Origin: Ascidiaceihabitans sp034111945
GTDB lineage: Bacteria > Pseudomonadota > Alphaproteobacteria > Rhodobacterales > Rhodobacteraceae
Assembly (NCBI GenBank): GCA_047626725.1
Contig: JBLHSG010000007.1
Location: forward strand, 1-64,000
Reading direction: 5' to 3'
DNA: 64,000 bases
Shown here: piece after piece, positions 16,772 through 24,467 of the stretch
Position numbering within the stretch: position 1 is the stretch's first letter
Layout of the letters: every line of letters starts with the position of its first letter
Made by a program: the position numbers and the translations under genes
Notes under the pieces: model-generated
The model's database searches: none
What the model saw: only the letters and a program-made list of their open reading frames with translations
What the model was told of the DNA's origin: nothing

Positions 16772-17260
16772 ATGAATTCACCCAAACCTATGGTGGGTTT
16801 TGAATGCGAAAGTGCAAAAAATGCACTAAATTCGGATCACGAGAGGCTAATAAAAGCCCACAATACTGAGGCAAAATTTGTGCATAATCTTATCGATCAA
16901 ACGGTACTAAAGTCGGCCGAGCAGATGCTTGGGAAACGCGAATTGCGAGCAGCCATTAAGTCCACGTTCCAAGTTTTAAGCAGGGATTTATCTTTGGTTG
17001 AACGGTTTGTAGACGGCGATGACATACAACACCTTGCCAATAAAATTCATCAGGCCAATGGACCATGTTCAATTTTTGGTGCGGTTGTTCTTTCTGAATG
17101 GCTGTGTGAACTTGAGGACCATTTGAGATGCAATTACATATCATTGGTACCCAAGAAAGTTGAATATATCAGAACACTGACGAGTATGACTGAAAGAGAG
17201 CTAATTCTTCAAACTGGCGATCTCTTGCAGAGAAGCTGGTATTTATTTTTTAACCGGTAG
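16772..17260 (+). CDS. Free-standing histidine phosphotransfer (Hpt) protein
   Basis: A 162-aa helical protein. Residues ~82-125 fit the Hpt helix pair: LANKIHQANGPCSIFGAVVL is equivalent to the usual A-H-x-L-K-G-x-x-x-x-[LI]-G-A, with His near 93 as the phospho-acceptor, followed by the second helix LCELEDHLR. The Lys after the His is replaced by Gln/Ala and the Gly is kept, so the motif is slightly atypical. It is encoded divergently from the response regulator with 149 bp between start codons, and fills exactly the step missing from the hybrid kinase. The N-terminal ~60 residues are not recognised. Confidence 0.65.
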   Translation: MNSPKPMVGFECESAKNALNSDHERLIKAHNTEAKFVHNLIDQTVLKSAEQMLGKRELRAAIKSTFQVLSRDLSLVERFVDGDDIQHLANKIHQANGPCSIFGAVVLSEWLCELEDHLRCNYISLVPKKVEYIRTLTSMTERELILQTGDLLQRSWYLFFNR

Positions 17261-17572
17261 GCTATATTCTCGCACTCTTTAGGGTGAAAAAATTCTAGAT
17301 AATCTACGGTCTATTTTGACTTTTTACCTTCCCTTTAGGGGCGGGTATTTTTGAAAAAACTGCAACTTGATCCACATAACCGATGTCCAAAGGTAGGGCT
17401 GCAGAATTTCTGGGTCCAATTGTGTAAAGGTCTCACCGACCCATACTTTGGCAGTGGTTTTGGGGGTCAGGTCCAATCAATCATTCGAAGAAGAGGTCAG
17501 GTAGCGGCTGTCAGTCTTGACTAGCACAAGGAATTGGGCGGGATGAAAGCTCCGGCAGTATCCTCATAACCA
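17261..17572. other. Intergenic region without an identifiable gene
   Basis: About 310 bp between the Hpt gene and the terminator of the Liv receptor gene. The minus strand carries a 47-codon open stretch (about 17312-17475), but it has no start with a Shine-Dalgarno sequence and resembles nothing I know. A GGGTCAGGTCCA block at about 17465 looks like ends seen in some insertion sequences, but no partner end or transposase was found. Confidence 0.35.
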
Positions 17573-17607
17573 CAAAAAAGGGACCGGCCAACGATATGGC
17601 CGATCCC
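17573..17607 (-). terminator. Intrinsic terminator of the Liv-type operon
   Basis: Reading on the minus strand, an 11-bp stem (GGGATCGGCCA / TGGCCGGTCCC, one G-T pair, 6-base loop) is followed immediately by six Ts. It lies 35 bp beyond the stop codon of the substrate-binding protein gene and ends the large ABC/acyl-CoA synthetase operon. Confidence 0.9.
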
Positions 17608-17641
17608 CTCTTGAATGAACGCAATAGTTTCGGTGGATGCC

Positions 17642-18808
17642 TTACTTACGCGCGATTTCCATCCAGTTACCGTCTTTGATAACCGAAATGATTACTTCGT
17701 CTGCACCTTGGTGATCGGTCGCAGAATAGGTCACAGTGTTGCCAGATACTACATCTTCGTAGTTCAGGCTTTCCATGCCCGCTTGGAACGTTTTAGCGTC
17801 CAAGTCCGGACCTGCTGCTTCAAGGGCACGGACCATTGTCTCAGCCGCTGAGTGGCCCAGCAATGCGCCAGAACCTGGCAGTTGTTCGCCTGTCGCTTCG
17901 GTGTAGCGTGCAAAGAACTTTTGCGCCTCTGGCTTGTCCATGCGGGACAAAAGGTCTGCCCAACCTGAGGCAGCATACATGCCTTCAGTCACGCCGCCGG
18001 GCACTTTTGCCATGACAGTGTGGAAACCAGCAGAGGAGTTCAGGAACGACATGTTTGTCATGCCCAGTTTCTTGGCTGTGCCAGAAACGGTGATCGCCTG
18101 ACGAACACCCAAGGCCAATGCAACGATTTCACAACCTTCTGCGTTCAGCTTTTGCAGCGCGCCGACAAAATCTGCATCGTCAGGCTTGTGCGTCGTCTCG
18201 GAGACAAAGTTCAGCCCTTCAGTCTCGGCGGAAATAGACTCGGCGCCTTCTTTGATGTCTTTGCCAAAGTCGGTCGGCAAGTACATGGCACAGACGTTGC
18301 TGACGCCTTTGAGTTCGGCCAGATAGGTCACGCCAACACGGATTTGCTCATAGTAGGTCGCGGTGCCTGCGTAATGCAGCGGCGAGAACGGCTCAGCCAT
18401 CTGACGGGCAGCAGACAGCGGCGATACATTCGGCACTTTCTTGGCGTCTTGCAGTTTAAAGGCGGCAATGTTCATGGGAGTGCCCAAAGACAGCAGCATC
18501 GCAAAAACTTTGTCGCCGTTAACCAGCTTGTTCATGCCTTGGATCGCTTTGGGCATCTGGTAGGCGTGATCCTCAACGATGAAACGGATCTTGCGGCCGT
18601 GAATGCCACCCGCATCGTTGACTTCATCAAACACCAGTTGTGCGGCTTTGGTCGCAGGTGCGCCGAAAGCTGCGAAAGGGCCAGACAGGTCATTATTGGA
18701 CCCGATCAGGATTTCGCTATCGGTGATACCTTGCTCGGCCGTGGCCGGAATGGCGGTCATCGTCGCGGCAACAGCTGCCGTCGCCAGTGTGGTTGTTATT
18801 TTTTTCAT
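17642..18808 (-). CDS. Branched-chain-amino-acid-type ABC substrate-binding protein
   Basis: Periplasmic receptor (HAAT/LivK family, Peripla_BP_6). The signal peptide MKKITTTLATAAVAATMTAI ends at ATA-EQ, and the mature protein begins ITDSEILIGSNNDLSGPFAA, the standard opening of this family. ATG 18808 has GGGAGA upstream; the longer frame to 18862 is rejected because it overlaps the ligase gene and hides the signal peptide. As the last gene of the operon, next to a terminator, it can be transcribed strongly. Family members bind amino acids, amides, urea or aromatic acids; beside two acyl-CoA synthetases a carboxylic acid ligand is more likely than an amino acid (inference). Confidence 0.92.
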   Translation of the reverse strand: MKKITTTLATAAVAATMTAIPATAEQGITDSEILIGSNNDLSGPFAAFGAPATKAAQLVFDEVNDAGGIHGRKIRFIVEDHAYQMPKAIQGMNKLVNGDKVFAMLLSLGTPMNIAAFKLQDAKKVPNVSPLSAARQMAEPFSPLHYAGTATYYEQIRVGVTYLAELKGVSNVCAMYLPTDFGKDIKEGAESISAETEGLNFVSETTHKPDDADFVGALQKLNAEGCEIVALALGVRQAITVSGTAKKLGMTNMSFLNSSAGFHTVMAKVPGGVTEGMYAASGWADLLSRMDKPEAQKFFARYTEATGEQLPGSGALLGHSAAETMVRALEAAGPDLDAKTFQAGMESLNYEDVVSGNTVTYSATDHQGADEVIISVIKDGNWMEIARK

Positions 18809-18858
18809 TGGTCTTCTCCCTGTTATGTTTTTATTTGAAAAGCCGCACCTGACGCATG

Positions 18859-20739
18859 TCAATACATCTGGCTGATCAACTCTCCATGTTTCGTCTCCAC
18901 AAAGCTACGCTTAAGCTTCATGGTTGGCGTAAGTTCATCGTCGTCTGCTGTCAGTAGAACATCGATCAGGCGGAAATCCTTGATCTGTTCGACGCGCGCG
19001 AAATCTTTGTTCACATCATCAACCGTCTGGCGGATCAACTCCTGCACCTCTTTCGCGGCGCAGAGCGACGCGTAGTTCGAGAAAGGCACACGACGATCTT
19101 GGGCGAATTTCTCGACGTTTTCCTGATCAATCATCACAAGGCAGCTCAGGTATTTGCGTTTGTCACCAATCACCACAACGTCAGAGATATAGGGCGAGAA
19201 TTTCAGCTTGTTCTCAATCTCGGCCGGGGTGATGTTCTTGCCGCCTGCGGTGATGATAATGTCTTTGAGACGGCCCGTGATTTTCAAGAAACCCTGATTG
19301 TCCAACATGCCCATATCGCCGGTGCGCAGCCAGCCGTCCTCGGTAAAGGTCTCGGCGGTTTTTTCAGGATTTTTCCAATAGCCCTGAAACACGTTACCCG
19401 CTTTGTATTGTACTTCGCCCTCAGGCGTGATGCGAATTTGCGCGCCAGGCAAGGCAGGACCGACTGTGCCGATTTTGTTGTTGCCGTCACTGTTGATGGC
19501 AATAACGCCCGAGCTTTCGGTCATCCCGTAGCCTTCGAGGACGGGCACACCAATCGCTTGATACCATGTTAGCAGATCAGGTGAGATCGGCGCCGCACCA
19601 GAGCCCCCCCTGCGCAAACGGTCCATCCCGATCATACGCCGCAGGTTCTGCAGCAAGGCAATATCCCAAAACCGATAAGCAAGGTTTGTCCCAAACGGCA
19701 CCGGCTTGCCTGTCGCCAAACATTCCGCGCGCGCACCACCGGCTTTCAAAGCTTGGCGATAGGCCCATTTTTGCACGGCGGTCGCATCACCAATGCGAAT
19801 GGCGACCTGACTGTAGATCTTTTCCCACAATCGCGGCACGGCGACAAAGGTTTGCGGGCTGACCTCTTGCAGGTTGTCAAAAATGGTCTCGGGGCTTTCC
19901 GCAAAATTGATCGTAGACCCAGCAGCGATGGGCGCATTTACGGAAAATACCCGCTCTAAGATGTGGCACAGCGGCAAAAAGCAAAGTTGATCATCGGTGT
20001 CAAAAATCGGCCCGTCGTGCAGTCCGGAAGAGACGGAATAGATCAGGTTGCCATGGCTAATCATCGCGCCCTTGGGCTTGCCCGTCGTACCGGAGGTATA
20101 GACGAGAATGGCGGTGTCCTCAGGTTTGGTCGCGTCAATCGAGGTATCAAATGCCTGCGGATTGGCCGCGTCATATTCCGCCCCGATTTCATAAAGTTCA
20201 TCCAGAAACATGATCTGTGGATCAGTGAACCCATGCAGCCCATCGCGTTCGATCACGATAACTTTGATAAGGTCAGGCATCTGATCGCGGACCTGCAGGA
20301 ACTTGTCCAACTGTTCATCATTCTCAACCAACAGAAAACGACTGTCGGAGTTGTTGACGAGATACTCTAGTTGGTTCGCGGAATCAGTGGTGTAAACGCC
20401 TGAACAAATGCCGCCCACAGACTGCACGCCCATGTCGGTATACATCCATTCCTTGTTGTCCTCGGACAGGATCGACACCACTTCACCGCGCTTAAGGCCC
20501 AAACTTACCAGACCAAGGCCAAGATGTTTGGCGCGCGTAAAATAGTCCTCCCACGAATGGGATCGCCAAATGCCGAATGTTTTAGCGCGATGTGCCGTGC
20601 GTGTGCCAAGCGCTTGGCAACGCTTGCGAAACAGCTTTGGTGTGGTGTCCATACCATCGATGTAAAACGGACCTTGGGACAGATCGGTGTTGATCATCAT
20701 CCCGTTTACTTTTTCTTGGGGGGGGAGTTTTTCTGTCAT
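18859..20739 (-). CDS. Long-chain acyl-CoA synthetase (AMP-forming, FadD15-type)
   Basis: It activates a carboxylic acid to its CoA thioester with ATP. The P-loop-like AMP motif TAILVYTSGTTGKPKGAMIS lies near residue 210, the LEGYGMTESSG motif at ~400, and TGDMGMLDNQGFLKITGRLK plus the C-terminal lysine region PAEIENKLK follow. At 626 residues it belongs to the long bacterial/eukaryotic-like FadD15 branch rather than E. coli FadD. The start at ATG 20739 follows AGGGA; the apparent two extra codons begin with TTG. It lies 9 bp after livF and 50 bp before the receptor gene, inside the transporter operon, suggesting activation of the imported acid on arrival. Confidence 0.9.
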   Translation of the reverse strand: MTEKLPPQEKVNGMMINTDLSQGPFYIDGMDTTPKLFRKRCQALGTRTAHRAKTFGIWRSHSWEDYFTRAKHLGLGLVSLGLKRGEVVSILSEDNKEWMYTDMGVQSVGGICSGVYTTDSANQLEYLVNNSDSRFLLVENDEQLDKFLQVRDQMPDLIKVIVIERDGLHGFTDPQIMFLDELYEIGAEYDAANPQAFDTSIDATKPEDTAILVYTSGTTGKPKGAMISHGNLIYSVSSGLHDGPIFDTDDQLCFLPLCHILERVFSVNAPIAAGSTINFAESPETIFDNLQEVSPQTFVAVPRLWEKIYSQVAIRIGDATAVQKWAYRQALKAGGARAECLATGKPVPFGTNLAYRFWDIALLQNLRRMIGMDRLRRGGSGAAPISPDLLTWYQAIGVPVLEGYGMTESSGVIAINSDGNNKIGTVGPALPGAQIRITPEGEVQYKAGNVFQGYWKNPEKTAETFTEDGWLRTGDMGMLDNQGFLKITGRLKDIIITAGGKNITPAEIENKLKFSPYISDVVVIGDKRKYLSCLVMIDQENVEKFAQDRRVPFSNYASLCAAKEVQELIRQTVDDVNKDFARVEQIKDFRLIDVLLTADDDELTPTMKLKRSFVETKHGELISQMY

Positions 20740-20748
20740 GATCAATCC

Positions 20749-21543
20749 CTATCGCCACGTCTTGCGTTGTTTCCAGCGGCGTTGTCCGCGCTGGTTTTCA
20801 TCTTGACTGACGCCAAGATAGAATTCCTGAATGTCTTTGGACGCGGCCAGAACTTCGGCACTGTCGTTCATCACGATGCGCCCCAGTTCCATCACGTACC
20901 CATAATCAGCCGCATCAAGAGCCACTTTGGCGTTCTGTTCCACCAACATCATCGTGACCTTTTGTTCTTTGTTGAGCCGGACGATGATCTCGAAAATTTC
21001 CTGTGTCAGCAGCGGCGACAACCCAAGGCTGGGCTCGTCCAACAACATCAATTTGGGATGCGACATCAGCCCCCGCCCGATGGCCAACATCTGTTGCTGC
21101 CCACCCGAAAGCGTGCCTGCGCGTTGCGTGCGCCGATCTTTGAGGATCGGGAAATAAGAATACACCATTTCCTCGTCATCGCTGATCGTGCTGCGATCTT
21201 TGCGGGTATACGCACCCATCGCGATGTTTTCAGCAACAGTCATCAGCGGGAAAATTTCGCGCCCTTCAGGCACATGCACGATGCCGCGGCGCACGATTGC
21301 ATCTGGCTCTAAGGACTGAATGTCAGTCCCGTCCATCTTTATCGTGCCCTTTTCCGGATCCATGACGCCTGAAATGGTCTTGAGCAGCGTCGTTTTGCCA
21401 GCGCCGTTGGCCCCTAGAACCGTAACAATCTGGCCCTCAAGAACTTTGAGGCTGACACCGCGGATCGCCATTATGGGACCATAATAGCTTTCCAGGTTGT
21501 CGATCTGCAAAACGACTTTTGGTGATGTAGCGTCCGTACTCAT
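20749..21543 (-). CDS. livF: ABC transporter ATP-binding protein, LivF type
   Basis: ATPase subunit of a branched-chain-amino-acid-type importer. Walker A GANGAGKTTL is near residue 45, the signature LSGGQQQMLAIGRGLM and Walker B LMLLDEPSLGLSP follow, and the sequence YYGPIMAIRGVSL at the N-terminus is typical for LivF. The C-terminal end YLGVSQDENQRGQRRWKQRK is slightly extended and basic compared with the family. The start overlaps the stop of livG by 4 bp (ATGA type). Confidence 0.93.
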   Translation of the reverse strand: MSTDATSPKVVLQIDNLESYYGPIMAIRGVSLKVLEGQIVTVLGANGAGKTTLLKTISGVMDPEKGTIKMDGTDIQSLEPDAIVRRGIVHVPEGREIFPLMTVAENIAMGAYTRKDRSTISDDEEMVYSYFPILKDRRTQRAGTLSGGQQQMLAIGRGLMSHPKLMLLDEPSLGLSPLLTQEIFEIIVRLNKEQKVTMMLVEQNAKVALDAADYGYVMELGRIVMNDSAEVLAASKDIQEFYLGVSQDENQRGQRRWKQRKTWR

Positions 21544-22331
21544 GTGCGTGATGTCCCTGTTTTCGAGATCTCACCGGTGCCCAGATAGGCCTCGATCACG
21601 GCAGGATGTGATTGTACTTCGGCGGCGGTGCCGGTTGCCAGTTCTTTGCCATCCGACAGCGCCATAACGCGCCCTGATACGGCCGAAACCAATCCCATGT
21701 CATGTTCCACCATCATGACAGAAATCCCCATCTGCGTTTGAATATCTTCAATCCAGAACGCCATGTCTTGGGTTTCTTCCACTGACAGTCCCGATGCGGG
21801 TTCATCAAGCAGCAACAGTTTTGGTTCCGACGCAAGCGCGCGGCCTAACTCAACGATCTTGCGCACGCCGTAAGGCAACCCACCGATCATCTTGTCGCGG
21901 TAGGGCTGGAGGTTCAAAAACTCGATCACCTCTTCCACCGCCGCGCGGTGCCGCAATTCCTCGCGGTAGGCTTTGGGCGCGAACACGATGTTTGACAGCA
22001 TCCCCGTTGTGCGGTGCCGGTGGCGCCCGACAAGCAGGTTCTGCAACACCGTCGCCTGTTCAAACAATTCGATGTTCTGGAACGTGCGTGCGATGCCAAA
22101 GCCGGGCACTTGATCTGGCGTGTGCTTTAACAGGTCCTTGCCATCAAACTGGATGCGCCCTTCTGCAGGGTCATAAAACCGCGAGATCAGGTTAAAGATC
22201 GTCGATTTACCCGCCCCGTTGGGACCAACCAGGGCAAAAACTTCGCCCTCATTCACCTTTAAGGAGACATTATCGACGGCCACGACTCCGCCAAAGCGCA
22301 GCGTGACATTTTCAATTTCAAGCAAGCTCAT
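21540..22331 (-). CDS. livG: ABC transporter ATP-binding protein, LivG type
   Basis: Second ATPase subunit. Walker A GPNGAGKSTIFNLI, the LivG-specific GIARTFQNIELF segment, then LPYGVRKIVELGRALASEPK in place of a canonical LSGGQ (usual for LivG), and Walker B LLLLDEPASGLSVEE. The length of 263 residues is normal. It overlaps livM by 4 bp and livF by 4 bp, so all transporter subunits are translationally linked. Confidence 0.93.
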   Translation of the reverse strand: MSLLEIENVTLRFGGVVAVDNVSLKVNEGEVFALVGPNGAGKSTIFNLISRFYDPAEGRIQFDGKDLLKHTPDQVPGFGIARTFQNIELFEQATVLQNLLVGRHRHRTTGMLSNIVFAPKAYREELRHRAAVEEVIEFLNLQPYRDKMIGGLPYGVRKIVELGRALASEPKLLLLDEPASGLSVEETQDMAFWIEDIQTQMGISVMMVEHDMGLVSAVSGRVMALSDGKELATGTAAEVQSHPAVIEAYLGTGEISKTGTSRT

Positions 22332-23434
22332 TGGACACGGTCCGTCTTGAGGTAGGATTTCTGGCGTTTGAACATGTCCTTGCGATAGAACGGAAACAGC
22401 TCAAAATAGGTACGAATTTTGAGCCATCGGCCATAAAGGCCCATCGGTTCAAACAGAATAAATCCGATCAGGATTGCGGCGAACATCGCGCTTTCCAGTC
22501 CGGGCACATTGATGTTCACATCAAACGTGGTGGCCAGAAACGTCCGCCCGTTTGCGATTGCAACGGGGATAATGCCGACCACAATCGCGCCAAAGAATGC
22601 GCCGTGAATGAAGCCCAGCCCCCCGATCACAATCATCAAGAGCAAGGTGATGGACATGACCAGATCAAATGTCTCGTTTGTCACGTAGCCCGCCGAATGC
22701 CCAAAGAGCGCGCCGGCAAGTCCCGCCGCCGTCGCCGACAGGAAGAATGACATCGCTTTGGTCCGCGTCAAATTGATGCCCATGGCCTGCGCCGAGATTT
22801 CGCTATCGCGCACAGCGGTAAAACTGCGCCCCGTCGGAGTGCGCAAAAGATTGCGATAAAACCAGACAATCAGAACCGCGACAGTCAGCACCAGATAGTA
22901 GAATTTATAAGGGGTAGAGTACCGATTGATTTCCATCCCGAAGATGTTGATATCCGGCACCGCAGCACCCGCGATGCCACCCGTCCAAGGTTCCGCGATC
23001 ACGACAAAATCACTGGTCAGCATCGACATCGCCAGTGTTGCCAAGGCCAAATAAACGCCATGCAGGCGCAAAACCGGAAGCGCGATCATTGTTCCCAAGA
23101 CACCAGCAATAAGCCCGGAAAGCGGAAACGCGATGATCCAAGGCACACCAGCACCCAGCAGATTGATATTAAGATAACAGCCAAAAGCCATGAACGTGGC
23201 GTGCCCAAGGCTGGGCAATCCGGTGTGACCCGTCAGCAGCATTAGCCCCATGCCTGCGATCGCCAGGATCAAAATGCCGGTGATTTCACCCAGCAGGTAG
23301 GCGTCCCCAATGGCCACAAAATAAAGCGGCGTGCCAAGCACCAGCAACAATAGCAACCCGTACCACACAGCTTGTGCGCGGTGTTTGAACAGCGAAATAT
23401 CGGCGTCGTAAGAGGTTTTGAAAACAAAGCGCAT
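22328..23434 (-). CDS. livM: ABC transporter permease, LivM type
   Basis: Membrane subunit of about 368 residues with 8-10 hydrophobic helices. LivM marks include LLTGHTGLPSLGHATFMAFG, the EAA-like cytoplasmic stretch GRSFTAVRDSEISAQAMGIN before the last helices, and AGLAGALFGHSAGYV. The C-terminal ~45 residues (RWLKIRTYFELFPFYRKDMF onward) form a basic cytoplasmic tail. It starts 3 bp after livH. Confidence 0.93.
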   Translation of the reverse strand: MRFVFKTSYDADISLFKHRAQAVWYGLLLLLVLGTPLYFVAIGDAYLLGEITGILILAIAGMGLMLLTGHTGLPSLGHATFMAFGCYLNINLLGAGVPWIIAFPLSGLIAGVLGTMIALPVLRLHGVYLALATLAMSMLTSDFVVIAEPWTGGIAGAAVPDINIFGMEINRYSTPYKFYYLVLTVAVLIVWFYRNLLRTPTGRSFTAVRDSEISAQAMGINLTRTKAMSFFLSATAAGLAGALFGHSAGYVTNETFDLVMSITLLLMIVIGGLGFIHGAFFGAIVVGIIPVAIANGRTFLATTFDVNINVPGLESAMFAAILIGFILFEPMGLYGRWLKIRTYFELFPFYRKDMFKRQKSYLKTDRVQ

Positions 23435-23437
23435 CTT

Positions 23438-24313
23438 TTAGACCTTCTTTCGTTGTGTCTGTGAGAATATGCCACCAGGGCGGAAGATGAGGATCAGCAG
23501 CAAAATCGCGTATGGCGCGATCTGGCTAACACCGGGGGGGCCGTAGCGCGACGCAAGGGGTTCAACCAAACCGATGATCAGGCCACCCAACAGCGCGCCA
23601 GGAAGTGATCCAAAGCCACCGATCGCCGCAGCTGCAAAAGCCTTGATGCCCAGCAATCCGGTAGACGGATCAATCGCGCCTTTGGACGCGAACAGGATGC
23701 CTGCGACGGCAGCAACCATGCCAGAAAGCCCCCAAACGAGGCTTTGAATACGCTTGACCGGGATGCCCATGTAATAGGCTGCCAATTGGTTTTGTGACGC
23801 GGCTTGCATCGCCAACCCGATCCGGGTGCGAGAGAAAAACAGGAAAAAGATCAAGGTCAGAATGGCCGTCACCACGACGATCAGAACTTCGTCAATGCCA
23901 AGAACCAGCCCGCCCGTCCGTATGTCTTGCCCCGCAAATGGTGTTTCCAACGACGTTGGCTCATGGCTCCAGATGGTGCCGGCAAAAAAGCGGATGATAA
24001 AGCCCATTGCGATGGTCAGGATGACAATCGATGTCTGGGATTGGCCAAACATGTGGCGCAAAACACCCCAGTTAAAGAGATATCCCAAAACCCCCATCAC
24101 AAGGATCGAGAGTGGTACAGCGAGCCAAAAATTCAGGCCCATGTATTCGTGATTTGTGAATCCAATACATATAAACGCGCCAAGCATCATGAAATCGCCT
24201 TGGGCAAAATTCACGGCTTCGGTGGCCTTGTAGATGAGCACGAAGCCCAAAGCGATCAATCCATAGACACAGCCATTGGCAAGTCCACTGATTATGAGTT
24301 GTAGAAAATCCAC
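23438..24313 (-). CDS. livH: ABC transporter permease, LivH type
   Basis: Membrane subunit with the LivH opening DFLQLIISGLANGCVYGLIA, ALGFVLIYKATEAVNFAQGD, and the cytoplasmic motif AMQAASQNQLAAYYMGIPVK, with GSLPGALLGGLIIGLVEPLA near the C-terminus. I place the start at the GTG at 24311-24313 because GGGAGGAG stands 6 bases before it and homologues begin exactly there. The longer frame starts with TTG at 24343 and lacks any ribosome-binding site. It is the first transporter gene; a 154-bp space separates it from the upstream acyl-CoA ligase gene, so it may have its own promoter. Confidence 0.92.
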   Translation of the reverse strand: MDFLQLIISGLANGCVYGLIALGFVLIYKATEAVNFAQGDFMMLGAFICIGFTNHEYMGLNFWLAVPLSILVMGVLGYLFNWGVLRHMFGQSQTSIVILTIAMGFIIRFFAGTIWSHEPTSLETPFAGQDIRTGGLVLGIDEVLIVVVTAILTLIFFLFFSRTRIGLAMQAASQNQLAAYYMGIPVKRIQSLVWGLSGMVAAVAGILFASKGAIDPSTGLLGIKAFAAAAIGGFGSLPGALLGGLIIGLVEPLASRYGPPGVSQIAPYAILLLILIFRPGGIFSQTQRKKV

Positions 24314-24467
24314 GGCGCTCCTCCCAAAGGCAATATGGTTCAAGTTATCCAGTCAAATTAGTAATTTACAATCCGTCATTTCCTTTGTTTCGTTACGTAA
24401 AAATCCCATTTACAGCACAATTTTAGCTAGAGGCCGCGATGGAATCATTGTCGTCATTCGCGCTACC

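Noticed and set aside
17312..17475. A 47-codon minus-strand stretch and a GGGTCAGGTCCA block as an insertion-sequence remnant
   Set aside because: No matching inverted end, target-site duplication or transposase motif could be found; the evidence is one short motif.
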